This document shows, in pieces, positions 49,243 to 58,277 of a stretch of DNA of 64,000 nucleotides. Origin of the DNA: Pseudoduganella violaceinigra DSM 15887 (GTDB taxonomy: Bacteria > Pseudomonadota > Gammaproteobacteria > Burkholderiales > Burkholderiaceae_D); the NCBI RefSeq assembly GCF_000425385.1, contig NZ_KE384357.1, positions 456,579 through 520,578 of the forward strand, given 5' to 3'. Position 1 is the stretch's first letter. Each line of letters opens with the position of its first letter. A program made the translations under genes and the position numbers. The notes beneath the pieces are model-generated. The model saw only the letters and a list, made by a program, of their open reading frames with translations, searched no databases and had not been told where the DNA came from.

Positions 49243-49542
49243 GTGATTTCTCGGGCTGATCTTGATGTCATGACCGCGTGCATCAATGCGAACTTGGCAT
49301 CATACAGCGCCGAGATTAAGCCCTCTGTCCACTTCGGCCTGGATCGCCTTAATGATCTGCGCAATAAACCGCCTATTAATGCGGTTGAGCTCGAAGGTGT
49401 ATTCATGCGCTTTCTTGCGCAGCATATCGATGAAGCACTAAAGCCTAATGATGGCGAGACATTCAATATCCGTTGCCTACAAACTATCATGCGCCGTAAG
49501 AACTTCTTCGCGAAAGATTCTATTGAATTCCGCGTAGTATGA
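49243..49542 (+). CDS. Small hypothetical protein paired with the 48991 gene
   Basis: A 99-residue protein from a GTG start 3 nt after the preceding stop (an ATG at 49270 is an alternative). Contains LDVMTACINANLASYSAEIKPSVHFGLDRLND and FNIRCLQTIMRRKNFF. Probably all helical and co-translated with its neighbour. A toxin-antitoxin-like two-gene layout is possible but unsupported by homology. Confidence 0.5.
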   Translation: MISRADLDVMTACINANLASYSAEIKPSVHFGLDRLNDLRNKPPINAVELEGVFMRFLAQHIDEALKPNDGETFNIRCLQTIMRRKNFFAKDSIEFRVV

Positions 49543-49584
49543 CCGGCTCCAGCGAATCCGATTAGGCCACAATGACGACGGAAG

Positions 49585-49609
49585 AAAGCCGCAAAATTTG
49601 CGGCTTTTT
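49585..49609 (+). terminator. Terminator after the small gene pair
   Basis: aaagccgcaaa/tttgcggcttt, 11-bp stem with a 1-nt centre, followed by Ts. Probably bidirectional. Confidence 0.75.
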
Positions 49610-49778
49610 CTTTGCCTTAGCCACGTCCACCAATGGCATGCCACTCTTGCTGGTAAGTTGGGGCCTTCTGTGGCCATGTAATCTACGCTCGGGCAACTCA
49701 GCGATTTGGAAACTTACGTCGGCCAGCCCCGTCCATCAGTTAGAATCTGCCCGCTTCCACAAAATAAAAGGCCTCAAA

Positions 49779-50123
49779 ATGACTGCAGCACGTCGCTACA
49801 ACAAACGCCAACTCAAGAAACTGCACCTCGGCGAATTCCAGGAACTGGGATTCATGGTCGAGGCCCAATTGGTCGGTTCGCCGACCTCCGCCGAGCAAAA
49901 TGCACTGCTCCACGCTTTCCTCGAAGAAGCTATTGAAGCCAACGGCCTCGCATTCGGCGGTGGCTACAATGACGATTTCGGCGGCTTTGTCGTCTCCAAC
50001 AAAGCCTACGGCAAAGTCGAAGAAAGCCATCGCACCCTGGTGCAGGAATGGCTGAACAAGCAAAGCAAACTGTCAGGCGTAAAAGTCGGCGAGTTGCGCG
50101 ATGCCTGGTATGGCTGGGGCTGA
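49779..50123 (+). CDS. yggL: YggL family (DUF469) 50S ribosome-binding protein
   Basis: A 114-residue protein with YNKRQLKKLHLGEFQELGF at the N-terminus and LEEAIEANGLAFGGGYNDDFGGFVV in the middle, the signature of YggL/DUF469, recently shown to bind the 50S subunit in E. coli. The ATG at 49779 matches the family start; the frame upstream is not conserved. It is the first clear core gene after the island, followed by a terminator. Confidence 0.88.
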   Translation: MTAARRYNKRQLKKLHLGEFQELGFMVEAQLVGSPTSAEQNALLHAFLEEAIEANGLAFGGGYNDDFGGFVVSNKAYGKVEESHRTLVQEWLNKQSKLSGVKVGELRDAWYGWG

Positions 50124-50152
50124 AAAGCGCCTTGTCATCCATGCAGGTAAAG

Positions 50153-50180
50153 GGGCGGCCATTTGGCCGCCTTTTTTTTT
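50153..50180 (+). terminator. Rho-independent terminator of yggL
   Basis: ggcggcca-tt-tggccgcc stem followed by a nine-T run. Confidence 0.92.
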
Positions 50181-50263
50181 CATATGCGGCGCGCGGAAAA
50201 AAGCGTTAATCTTGTCAGCCAATTAACCAACGAAGTGGCGGACAACCCCGCCCGCTGATTTCG

Positions 50264-51289
50264 ATGAAAAGACTGTTCCTCGTACTGGTGGGCACAGTGT
50301 CCTTGGCGGCACAGGCCTCGCAACAGTTCAGTGTGCCCTCCGCGCCGGGTGTCACGCTCGCGGTGACGGAAATAGGCGAGCATCATGGCAAGCGCCCTAT
50401 CCTGTTGGTGCATGGCGCGCGTGTCAGCGCAAAAGCCTCGTTCGACCTGCCCGTGCAAGGTGGCTCGCTGGCGGCCGATCTGGCGGCACGTGGATTTGAT
50501 GTCTATACGCTCGATGTGCGTGGCTACGGCGCCTCGACGCGCCCCGCAGCCATGGACGTTGCGCCGACGACCGATGCGGCCTTGGTGCGCTCCAGCGCCG
50601 CCGTTGAAGACATCGACGCGGCAGTGGATTTCGTGCGCCGGCGCAGCGACGGCGCCAAAGTGGCGCTGTTCGGCTGGGCGACCGGCGGCCAATGGGCCGG
50701 GCATTACGCAACCCTGCACTCGCCCAAACTGAGCGCGGTCGTGATGCTGAATAGCCTGTACCGCGGCACATCGGCGCACCCATTGATCGGGCGCGGCACC
50801 GGCATGGAGGACAAGGAGCACCCCGGCGCCTTCAACCGCACGGCCTGCGGCACTTACCGCGTAGCCGACGCAGCGTCCACGCTGGGGCCATGGGACCGAA
50901 CGTTGGGCGATGAAAAGGACAAGGCACGCGATCCAGCCGTGGCGCAAGCGTATGTGCAAGCGGCGCTCGACAGCGACAGCACCAGCAGTCAACGCGAGCC
51001 GCGCAGCTTCCGCGCGCCGTGCGGGGCGATGGAGGATAGCTTCTATCTGGCCACAGGGCGCCAGTTGTGGGATGCTTCCCTGATCACGGCACCAGTACTG
51101 GCCGTCGCCGGTGAGAAGGATTTCTGGTCGCGGCCGGAAGATATGCAGAACCTGCAGGCCGACCTGGTGCACGCTCCCGCTCTCCGCATGGTGCGCATCC
51201 CGGATGGGACCCATTTTTTGCACCTTGAGCGCCCCGCTCGCGGCCGTGCGCGCCTGATCGACGAAATCGACGGTTTCGTGCCGCGATAA
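50264..51289 (+). CDS. Secreted alpha/beta hydrolase-fold protein lacking the nucleophile Ser
   Basis: A 341-residue protein with signal peptide (about 1-19) and alpha/beta hydrolase fold: PILLVHGARV (oxyanion HG), DVRGYGAS, nucleophile elbow LFGWATGG, and C-terminal VPDGTHFLHLER-type IPDGTHFLHLER supplying His. At the elbow G-x-S-x-G reads G137-W-A139-T-G141: the serine is replaced by Ala with Thr next. It may be inactive, use Thr140, or serve a non-hydrolytic role. Followed 15 nt later by a second hydrolase with intact GHSQGG. Confidence 0.8.
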   Translation: MKRLFLVLVGTVSLAAQASQQFSVPSAPGVTLAVTEIGEHHGKRPILLVHGARVSAKASFDLPVQGGSLAADLAARGFDVYTLDVRGYGASTRPAAMDVAPTTDAALVRSSAAVEDIDAAVDFVRRRSDGAKVALFGWATGGQWAGHYATLHSPKLSAVVMLNSLYRGTSAHPLIGRGTGMEDKEHPGAFNRTACGTYRVADAASTLGPWDRTLGDEKDKARDPAVAQAYVQAALDSDSTSSQREPRSFRAPCGAMEDSFYLATGRQLWDASLITAPVLAVAGEKDFWSRPEDMQNLQADLVHAPALRMVRIPDGTHFLHLERPARGRARLIDEIDGFVPR

Positions 51290-51304
51290 TCATTGGAGAA
51301 AAGT

Positions 51305-52102
51305 ATGCTCAGATTTTTCGGCAAGTTTGCGGCATTGATCCTGGTCGCCGCTACCGCAGTGGCGCAGACCGCGCCGCAGTCGGTTGGCGTGGTCGTCATG
51401 CACGGCAAAGGCGGCTCGCCAAAAGGATATGTCGCGGAGCTGGCGTCGGGACTGGAGGCCAAGGGCTACAACGTCGCCAATCTTGAAATGCCCTGGTCCG
51501 GCAACAGGAATTACGACGTCGACACAGCTGCGGCAGAGGCGGAAATCGATGCGGCGCTGGACAAGCTTCGCGCCAAGGGAGCAACCAGGTTGTTCGTGGC
51601 AGGCCATAGCCAGGGCGGCGCATTCGCCCTCAACTTCGGCAGCAAACATGCGGTGGACGGCATCATCGCCATCGCCCCCGGAGCAAGTAGCGCCAGCCAG
51701 ATCGTCCGCGAAAGGCTGGGCGGGACGCTGGACGAGGCGCGCAAGCTGGTCGCCGAAGGCAAAGGCGCCGAGTTGGCGCGGCTGAAGGATTTTGAAGGCG
51801 CCAAAGGGACTTACACCGTCGTCTGCAAACCGGAGAATTATGTGACCTGGTTCGATCCGGAAGGCGCGATGAACCAGATGCAGTCAATGCGCGCAATGAA
51901 GCCCGGGACAGCGGTGCTGTTCATTGTGCCGACAAACGATTTTCCCAATCTGCTCAAGCTCAAGCGCCCCAGCTTCGACGCCCTGCCCCGCAATCCGCTG
52001 ACCCGCCTCTATGAACCGGAGGCCAGCCACACCAGTGCGCCCTCCGCTTCGCGCGAGGAAATCTCACGCTGGATGTTGGAAGTGGCAAATCCGCCGCATT
52101 AG
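51305..52102 (+). CDS. Secreted alpha/beta hydrolase
   Basis: A 265-residue protein with signal peptide (about 1-20, cleavage near AVAQ), VVVMHGKGGSPKGYV (oxyanion region), FVAGHSQGGAFAL (nucleophile Ser in GHSQG) and a C-terminal EPEASHTSAPSA region for His. TTGGAGAAAAGT before the ATG provides the RBS, so the TTG further upstream is not used. Esterase/lipase-type activity in the periplasm is likely; substrate unknown. Probably co-transcribed with the 50264 gene. Confidence 0.85.
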   Translation: MLRFFGKFAALILVAATAVAQTAPQSVGVVVMHGKGGSPKGYVAELASGLEAKGYNVANLEMPWSGNRNYDVDTAAAEAEIDAALDKLRAKGATRLFVAGHSQGGAFALNFGSKHAVDGIIAIAPGASSASQIVRERLGGTLDEARKLVAEGKGAELARLKDFEGAKGTYTVVCKPENYVTWFDPEGAMNQMQSMRAMKPGTAVLFIVPTNDFPNLLKLKRPSFDALPRNPLTRLYEPEASHTSAPSASREEISRWMLEVANPPH

Positions 52103-52896
52103 CAGCCTTTGGGTTTGACGGCGGCGAACTGGCAATCCAGCGGGCGGAAAAAATCCCGCGACGTGCCGTAGGCCTTGTTATAGCGCTCGAAAATGCGGTC
52201 GATATCGCCCGACTTGTACAGCGCAGCAATACCGCGTTCAAACGTGTCGCGCTGTTCCGCCGTGCGGAACACAAACCAGTATTCGTTCGGCTTGCCAAGG
52301 ATGTCGTGATACACCAGGTCGAAATCCCCGTCGCGCAGGTAGGATTGGCGGTCCAGGTAGTAGTGGAAAATATCCTTTTGCGAAATCACGACATCCACCT
52401 GCTTCAGCACCAGCAGCGGCGATTGCAGCGTGAGCGGCTCGCTGTAGCGGCTATTGTGCTGCACCGCGTCGCGGTATGCCTGCCCCAACATGGTTGCAGC
52501 CCCTGAGAACGCCGTCACGCGGTAGCGCGAAAGATCGCTGACCGAATCGAGGCGGGGCAAGGTCGCGCGCCGCGTGATCGCCTGATTATTGAAGCTGGTG
52601 ACCGGCCAATGCCCTATCACCCCAGGCAGCGCCATCGTCGGCTTGCCTCCCGTGAAAACGTCAACCAGGCCGCTGCGCAAGGCTCCCTCCGTGCGCTTCT
52701 GCGGCAAGTAGATGAAATCGGCGACGAAGCCTTGCGTGGCCATGGCGTCGCGCAGCACGTCGACCATCAGGCCGCCGTGGCGGTCCGGCATCACAAAGGG
52801 CGCGATGTCATCCTGCATGCCGAATTTGATATGCACCGGTTCGGCTGCCTGCACGGTACAGCAGAGCAGCAAGGCCAGGATGGCGGCGCGCATCAT
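52099..52896 (-). CDS. Periplasmic substrate-binding protein (SBP_bac_3-like)
   Basis: A 265-residue protein with signal peptide (ILALLLCCTVQAAEP) and type 2 periplasmic binding fold: IKFGMQDDIAPFVMPDRHGGLMVDVLRDAMATQG, then VDVFTGGKPTMA, FNNQAITRRATLPRL and LLVLKQVDVVISQKD. It resembles amino-acid-binding proteins but no permease/ATPase genes follow, so a signalling role is possible. It directly follows the EAL gene (start overlaps or lies 3 nt after its stop), suggesting co-expression with c-di-GMP turnover. Confidence 0.82.
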   Translation of the reverse strand: MMRAAILALLLCCTVQAAEPVHIKFGMQDDIAPFVMPDRHGGLMVDVLRDAMATQGFVADFIYLPQKRTEGALRSGLVDVFTGGKPTMALPGVIGHWPVTSFNNQAITRRATLPRLDSVSDLSRYRVTAFSGAATMLGQAYRDAVQHNSRYSEPLTLQSPLLVLKQVDVVISQKDIFHYYLDRQSYLRDGDFDLVYHDILGKPNEYWFVFRTAEQRDTFERGIAALYKSGDIDRIFERYNKAYGTSRDFFRPLDCQFAAVKPKGC

Positions 52897-52898
52897 GC

Positions 52899-54956
52899 TC
52901 AACCCGCAGCGCAGATGGGTTGCGGCGGCGCCCAGTTCCGCGCCAGCGCGTCTTCGAATTCGTGCGCCGGCAAGGGGCGGGATAACAGGTAGCCCTGCAC
53001 TTCATCGCAGCCTGAGTCCCTGAGAAAGTCCAGTTGCTCGGCGGTCTCCACGCCTTCGGCGATCACCCGGTGGTTCAATTGCCGGGCGATGCTGATGATG
53101 GTGCTGGCGATGGCGCAGTCGTTGCTGTCGAACGGAATGCCGGTGGTGAAGGAACGGTCGATCTTCAGCGTGTCGATCGGGAAGCGCTTCAGGTAGGACA
53201 GGCTCGAATAGCCGGTGCCGAAGTCGTCCAGCGACAGGGTGATGCCGGCCGCTGTCAGGCGGTCCATGATGCCGATCACCCGCTCGATATTGTGCATCAG
53301 CGTAGACTCGGTGATTTCCAGCTCCAGCCACGACGGTTCCAGGCCATAGCGCCGCAGCGTTTCCATTACGCGGCCTGGCAGCGCGGAGGTGAATTCGCGT
53401 GCCGACACGTTGACCGCCAGGCGCACCGGCGGCAGGCCTTTTTCCTTCCAGGCCTGGGCCTGGGCGCATGCCGCTTCCAGCACCCATTCCCCTAACTGCA
53501 CCACCAAGCCGGTGGCTTCGGCCAGGGGAATGAATTCCGCCGGCGGCACCAGGCCGCGCTCTGGATGCTTCCAGCGCACCAGCGCTTCCGCGCCGATGAT
53601 CCTGCCGCTGCTGATCTCGAACTTGGGCTGGTAATGGAGCATAAGCTGGCCGTTGCCGAGTGCCTGGCGCAGACCCGATTCGATGCGCATGCGCTCCTGC
53701 ATGCCCTTGTTCATGTCCTGGCTGTAGAAGGCGATATGCTCCCCCTCCGGCGAGCTGTTTTGCTTGGCCCGGTACATGGCGATATCGGCCAGGCGCAGCA
53801 GGGTTTCGGCGTCATTGCCGTCCTGAGGATAAACGCTGATGCCGATCGAGGCGCTGACGCGCAGGTCGTGACCGTCGATCAGGAACGGCTCGTTGACGGC
53901 GTCCAGCAGTTCGTTGGCCACCATGCTCGCTTCGTAGTGCTGGTTGATGTCGAACAGGCCAACCGCGAATTCGTCGCTGGAGAGGCGCGCCACCACGTCC
54001 TGGTCGCGCAGCACCAGGCGGAAGCGCTGCGCCACTTCGCGCAGCAGGGCGTCGCCTACCCGGCGGCCCAGCGTGTCGTTAATCAGCTTGAAACGGTTCA
54101 AATCGATGAACATGACACAGCCGCTCCCCTTGCTGCGCTGGGCCACGGTCAGGGCCTGGTCCATCAGCTTGGCCAGCAACGAGCGGTTGGGCAGGCCGGT
54201 CAGCTCGTCGTAGTAAGCCAGGTGATGGATGCGCTCCTCCGCCCGCTTGCGTTCCGTGATGTCGGTCAGGTAGGCCACCAGGCCGATCGAGCGGTCTTCC
54301 ATATCGCATAGCTGCGACAGCGACAGGCTGGCCCAGAAGATTTCGCCGCTCTTTTTCCGGCGGCGCACTTCCATCAGGCGCCCGCCGTGCGCCAGGAAGG
54401 CGTCGCAGGAGGCTTCGTCCTCGTCCTCGTAAAGGAAGATGATATTGCGGCCGAGCGCTTCCACCGCCGTATAGCCAAAGAGGCGCTCGGCGCCCTTGTT
54501 CCAACTGGTGATGAAGCCGTTCAAGTCCATGGTCAGCACCGATTCATGGATCTGGTCGAGAATCTGGGTTTGATGCTGCAAGCGCGCTTCCACCTGCACA
54601 TAGGCGTGGGTGGTGCGCTGCGCTACCGAGTGCACCTGCAGCACGCTGCCCGCCAGGTTGGCCAGGCTGGCAAGATGCTGCCGGGTGGTTTCAGTGTAGC
54701 TGTCGCGGCCCGAGACTTCAAAGCGGCCGAAGTAGTTCTCTTCGTACTGGATCAACTGGGACAGGCCGTTCTCCCAGCCGGGCAAGCCCGTTGCAGGCGC
54801 CATATCGCTCGGCACGTAGCGGCCGTGCGGGCTGCCGGTAACGTCGCGGGCGATACGGCCCAGCTCCTCCACCAGCGCATGGCCGCGCAGGCGCAGCACC
54901 GCATCGCACAGGGCGGCGCTGCTGGAAAGGAAGTCGGAAACCGGTTGCGCGGGCAT
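52899..54956 (-). CDS. PAS-GGDEF-EAL c-di-GMP phosphodiesterase
   Basis: A 685-residue cytoplasmic protein: N-terminal helical region (1-120), PAS (about 140-255: ILDQIHESVLTMDLNGFITSWNKGAERLFGYTAVEALG), GGDEF (about 265-425) and EAL (about 435-675). The GGDEF site reads SSDEF, so cyclase activity is unlikely. The EAL domain keeps EALVRW, LAVNVSAREF, LEITES, LDDFGTGYSSLSYLKRFP, KIDRSF, IAEGVET and QGYLLSRP, so it should hydrolyse c-di-GMP. Start at 54956 follows the HDOD gene stop by 2 nt with AGGAA upstream. Confidence 0.9.
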   Translation of the reverse strand: MPAQPVSDFLSSSAALCDAVLRLRGHALVEELGRIARDVTGSPHGRYVPSDMAPATGLPGWENGLSQLIQYEENYFGRFEVSGRDSYTETTRQHLASLANLAGSVLQVHSVAQRTTHAYVQVEARLQHQTQILDQIHESVLTMDLNGFITSWNKGAERLFGYTAVEALGRNIIFLYEDEDEASCDAFLAHGGRLMEVRRRKKSGEIFWASLSLSQLCDMEDRSIGLVAYLTDITERKRAEERIHHLAYYDELTGLPNRSLLAKLMDQALTVAQRSKGSGCVMFIDLNRFKLINDTLGRRVGDALLREVAQRFRLVLRDQDVVARLSSDEFAVGLFDINQHYEASMVANELLDAVNEPFLIDGHDLRVSASIGISVYPQDGNDAETLLRLADIAMYRAKQNSSPEGEHIAFYSQDMNKGMQERMRIESGLRQALGNGQLMLHYQPKFEISSGRIIGAEALVRWKHPERGLVPPAEFIPLAEATGLVVQLGEWVLEAACAQAQAWKEKGLPPVRLAVNVSAREFTSALPGRVMETLRRYGLEPSWLELEITESTLMHNIERVIGIMDRLTAAGITLSLDDFGTGYSSLSYLKRFPIDTLKIDRSFTTGIPFDSNDCAIASTIISIARQLNHRVIAEGVETAEQLDFLRDSGCDEVQGYLLSRPLPAHEFEDALARNWAPPQPICAAG

Positions 54957-54958
54957 GC

Positions 54959-55960
54959 CTATATGTTCCTGCTGACCTGGAGCGCCCAGTGGTAGGCCTG
55001 CAACAGGCTGCGCCAATAGGTTTCGTTGTCGATGCCGACATCGCGCAGTGCGCTCGCCTGCGGTTCATGCATTTCCACCAGCGCCAGCATCTCGCCCAGC
55101 CGGCCGCTACGGTCCAGCAGGGCCGCCACCACCTCCAGGTCCAGGTTCAGGGCCGACACGATTTCCGGCATCGGCATCGCCAGCAGCACATCAAGCAGGG
55201 AAAATACGCCGGCCAGGAAAGCCATGTCCTGTTCATGGCGGTCGCCTGCGCGCAGCCTGCTCAGGGCTTCCATCTGGGCGGCGCGCAAGGCGGCCAGCGG
55301 CAGCAAGGCATTGGCCGGGCCGTCGGCTTGCTGGCGCGCGTACAGCAACAGCTGCAGCCAACGCTGAAGCTGGCGCCGCCCAAGCAGGTTAATGGCCTGG
55401 CCGAAGTTGTGGATTGGGTGGCTATTCGGCGCAAAGGCCGCCGAATTCACCAGTTTGAGCAGCTGGAAGGACAGCGCCGGATCCTGCTTCAACAGCAATT
55501 CCAGCTCCCGCGAATCGGCGTCCTGGGCCAGGAGGCCAAGCAGGGCAAGCAAGCGTTTGCGGGTGGTGCCGTCGCCCTGCGCCGCATCGTGCTCCCGTGC
55601 GCGCGGCAGTCCGGCGCAAAGCGGGCTGTCGGCCTGCAGGCGCAGGCCGCGCGCGGCCAGCCGTTGGCAATGCTGCCGTATGTCGGCCTCGGCTTGCCGC
55701 GCGGCCGGTACGATGCACACCATGCGCTTGAGCGGCAGGCCGTCAAGCTTCGCCAAGTCGAGGATGAGCGGATCAGGAAGGGGGAGGAAGTAATCGATCG
55801 CCCCCAGGGCTGCCGATTCTGGACAAGCAAGCAGCGTCTGCAAATCCGGCAGCGAAACCACGGATGGCATCTGAAATGCCAGCCCTGCCCATTGGTTCTG
55901 GGTATTCAGGACAGGCTTGATTCCCACCAGCGGAAACGAATTTGGATCTGACGCAAACAT
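54959..55960 (-). CDS. HDOD domain signalling protein
   Basis: A 333-residue protein. The C-terminal half is an HDOD domain (about 135-320: LLKQDPALSFQLLKLVNSAAFAPNSHPIHNFGQAINLLGRRQLQRWLQLLLYA), and the N-terminal ~120 residues are a reduced EAL-like part without catalytic motifs, as in YuxH-type proteins. HDOD lacks HD phosphohydrolase residues. It is translationally coupled to the downstream EAL protein and may steer its activity. Confidence 0.82.
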   Translation of the reverse strand: MFASDPNSFPLVGIKPVLNTQNQWAGLAFQMPSVVSLPDLQTLLACPESAALGAIDYFLPLPDPLILDLAKLDGLPLKRMVCIVPAARQAEADIRQHCQRLAARGLRLQADSPLCAGLPRAREHDAAQGDGTTRKRLLALLGLLAQDADSRELELLLKQDPALSFQLLKLVNSAAFAPNSHPIHNFGQAINLLGRRQLQRWLQLLLYARQQADGPANALLPLAALRAAQMEALSRLRAGDRHEQDMAFLAGVFSLLDVLLAMPMPEIVSALNLDLEVVAALLDRSGRLGEMLALVEMHEPQASALRDVGIDNETYWRSLLQAYHWALQVSRNI

Positions 55961-56172
55961 CGGAATCTCGGTGTGGTAATGCAGAGCATGGTAAGTGCTT
56001 TATTAACCTTAAGCAACCATCGCACGCGTGCTGCCACACCTGTGTTACAGGACTCGCGGACTATAGCAGAACTCGCCCAAAATCCTGGTTTTTGGGCAAG
56101 GAAGATGCGCGCCAGCGCGGGGTTTGTACCCGAAATGCTACATTAATGATTATTTTACTAAGCACTACGAAA

Positions 56173-56790
56173 CTACTTATCGAACTGCGCGTGCTGCACG
56201 GCAAACTTGATCAGTTCCGCCTGTCCTTCGATGCCCAGCTTGCGCTTGATATTGAGGCGGTGGGTTTCCACGGTCCGCACGCTGAGGTCCAGTTCCCGCG
56301 CAATATGCTTGTTGGATTCGCCATTGGCCAGGTGGCGCAGCACCTGCGCCTCGCGGGTGGTGAGCTGGTTATCATGGGTCATCGGCTGGGCCAGCTGCTG
56401 CGCCAGGTTGGCGCTGTAATAGATGCCGCCAGCCATCACGGTCTCGATGGCGACCACGATATCCTTGCCCGGCGCATCTTTCAGCACATAGCCGCGGGCG
56501 CCGGCCTGGATCGCCTGGGTCACGTATTCCAGTTTGTCGTGCATGGACAGGATCAGCACCGCGATCTGCGGGAAGAAGCGCCTGAACTGTGCCGTGGCCT
56601 CGATGCCGTTGGTCTCGCGCATATTGATGTCCATCAGCACCAGGTCCGGCCCGTAAATGCGCGCCGCTTCCAGCGCCTCGGCCGCGCTGCCCGCCTCGGC
56701 CACCACCTCGAACTGCGCCATGGCCTCCAGGCGCGCGCGCAGGCCGTCGCGCACGAGGGGATGATCGTCTACCAACAGGATCCTGGTCAT
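56173..56790 (-). CDS. NarL/FixJ family response regulator
   Basis: A 205-residue regulator: receiver domain (ILLVDDHPLVRDGL; phosphorylation site D54 in LVLMDINM; K about 105 in YVLKDAP) and LuxR-type HTH (LTTREAQVLRHLANGESNKHIARELDLSVRTVETHRLNIKRKLG). The ATG overlaps the sensor kinase stop by 4 nt. The pair sits divergently from cstA and probably regulates it. Confidence 0.92.
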   Translation of the reverse strand: MTRILLVDDHPLVRDGLRARLEAMAQFEVVAEAGSAAEALEAARIYGPDLVLMDINMRETNGIEATAQFRRFFPQIAVLILSMHDKLEYVTQAIQAGARGYVLKDAPGKDIVVAIETVMAGGIYYSANLAQQLAQPMTHDNQLTTREAQVLRHLANGESNKHIARELDLSVRTVETHRLNIKRKLGIEGQAELIKFAVQHAQFDK

Positions 56791-58148
56791 TGCTTGCCTT
56801 TATTGTCTACCCGCGCCTGCACGATGGTGCCGGCCGGCGAGGACTCGATGCGGAACTCGCCCCCGATCGCGTCCATACGTTCCATCATATTCCGTAAACC
56901 GATGCCGCGCTTCGGATGGCCGGCGATGCCTTCCGCGTCGAAGCCGCCGCCATTGTCGGCGATGCGCAGCATGACGCTGTCGGCGTCGCCTTCCAGGTCG
57001 ATACTAATGCGGCTGGCCCCGGCATGGCGCTCGATATTGGTGAGCGCTTCCTGCGCAATGCGGAACAGCACTGTGTTCGCCACGTCCGTCAGGCGGTCGG
57101 TGCAGCCGGTGGCGGCAAAGGCCACGTTGCCGCCGATATGGGCGCGGAATTCCGCCGCCAGGTGCTCCAGCGCCGCCGCCAGGCCCAGGTCGTCCAGGAT
57201 GGCCGGGCGCAGGTTGTGCGAAATACGGCGCACTTCGGCCAGCACATTATTGAGCTGCTCGGCCGTGTGTTCGAACGCCGCCTTGGCCTTGTCCTGCTGG
57301 CCCGGATGGGACAGGCGGATGATGCCGGCCTCGATCTGCAGCTTGATCGACACCAGCCACTGGCTGATGCCGTCGTGCAGGTCGCGCGACAGGCGCGCCC
57401 GCTCCACCTCCTGCGATTCGACCACGCGCTGCGCCAGCACTTTGAGCTTGGCGTCGGCTTCGCGGTACTCGCGGATATTCAGCGCCAGGCCGGAGACGCC
57501 GACCGCCACCAGCGCCAGCGCCGCAATGGCCGCCATCCACAGCAAGGTATTGCGGATATTGCCGCGCTGCTGGGCATCCACCTTGGCCAGGGCGGCATCG
57601 ACGTCGTCAAGATAGATGCCGGTGCCCAGCATCCAGCCCCATTCCGGCAGCGGAATCACATAGCCAAGCTTGGGCACGGATTTGTGGGTGGACGGCTTGA
57701 TCCAGTTGTAGCGCTCCAGCCCCCCGCCTTCGCGCGCACGGGCCAGCAGGCGCTGGATGGTGGGATTGCCCTCCTCGTCCTTCAGCATGAACAGGTTCTG
57801 GCCCACCAGCTCGGGCTGGCGCGGATGCATCAGCGCCTTGCCCTGCATGTCGTAGACGAAGAAATAGCCGTCGTCGCCGAAACTCAGGGAGGACAGGATG
57901 CGCTTCGCCTCGTCGAGGGTGGCCTGGTCCTTGCGGCCGGACTTCACCAGGTGGGCGATCGAGTGCGTCGCCAGCGCCACGTAGTGCTTGAGCTCCGCCT
58001 CCTTGCTGGCCAGGTAGGCTTGCTGGATGGTGTCGCGCTGCTGCTGCGCGAGCGTGGTGGCCTGGTAGCGCACCGCGAGGGCGATCGCGCACAGGGACAG
58101 GATAAGTGGCGCGATGGCCAGGAACAGGAACTTTTGCCGCAGCTTCAT
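56787..58148 (-). CDS. Cache-domain sensor histidine kinase (NarX/UhpB-type)
   Basis: A 453-residue membrane kinase starting MKLRQKFLFLAIAPLILSLC. Two membrane helices (about 7-27 and 205-230) bracket a periplasmic single Cache domain (about 30-200: LSFGDDGYFFVYDMQGKALMHPRQPELVGQNL). HisKA_3 phospho-acceptor in ERARLSRDLHDGISQWL, then HATPase (DNGGGFD, GIGLRNMMERMDAIGG). Cache domains of this type bind small carboxylates, and cstA-family pyruvate transporters lie next door, so pyruvate sensing is a reasonable inference. Confidence 0.9.
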   Translation of the reverse strand: MKLRQKFLFLAIAPLILSLCAIALAVRYQATTLAQQQRDTIQQAYLASKEAELKHYVALATHSIAHLVKSGRKDQATLDEAKRILSSLSFGDDGYFFVYDMQGKALMHPRQPELVGQNLFMLKDEEGNPTIQRLLARAREGGGLERYNWIKPSTHKSVPKLGYVIPLPEWGWMLGTGIYLDDVDAALAKVDAQQRGNIRNTLLWMAAIAALALVAVGVSGLALNIREYREADAKLKVLAQRVVESQEVERARLSRDLHDGISQWLVSIKLQIEAGIIRLSHPGQQDKAKAAFEHTAEQLNNVLAEVRRISHNLRPAILDDLGLAAALEHLAAEFRAHIGGNVAFAATGCTDRLTDVANTVLFRIAQEALTNIERHAGASRISIDLEGDADSVMLRIADNGGGFDAEGIAGHPKRGIGLRNMMERMDAIGGEFRIESSPAGTIVQARVDNKGKQ

Positions 58149-58277
58149 CCACCGATTGTAAGCCCCCGGCCGCCGCCCCGCCCTACGTAATTGTACGCAT
58201 CGGGTTTGCGTAGTGCTGCGCTTGTGACAGTTATTCAATTCATGAATACTGGGCATTCATCCTTGGAGGAGACCCCG

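Noticed and set aside
39558..49600. Classical tRNA-derived att repeat at the right end of the island
   Set aside because: I searched by eye for the tRNA-Ser 3' end (ttcgaatctcaccgcttcc) downstream and found only a 7-base match (ctcaccg near 44940), which is chance level.
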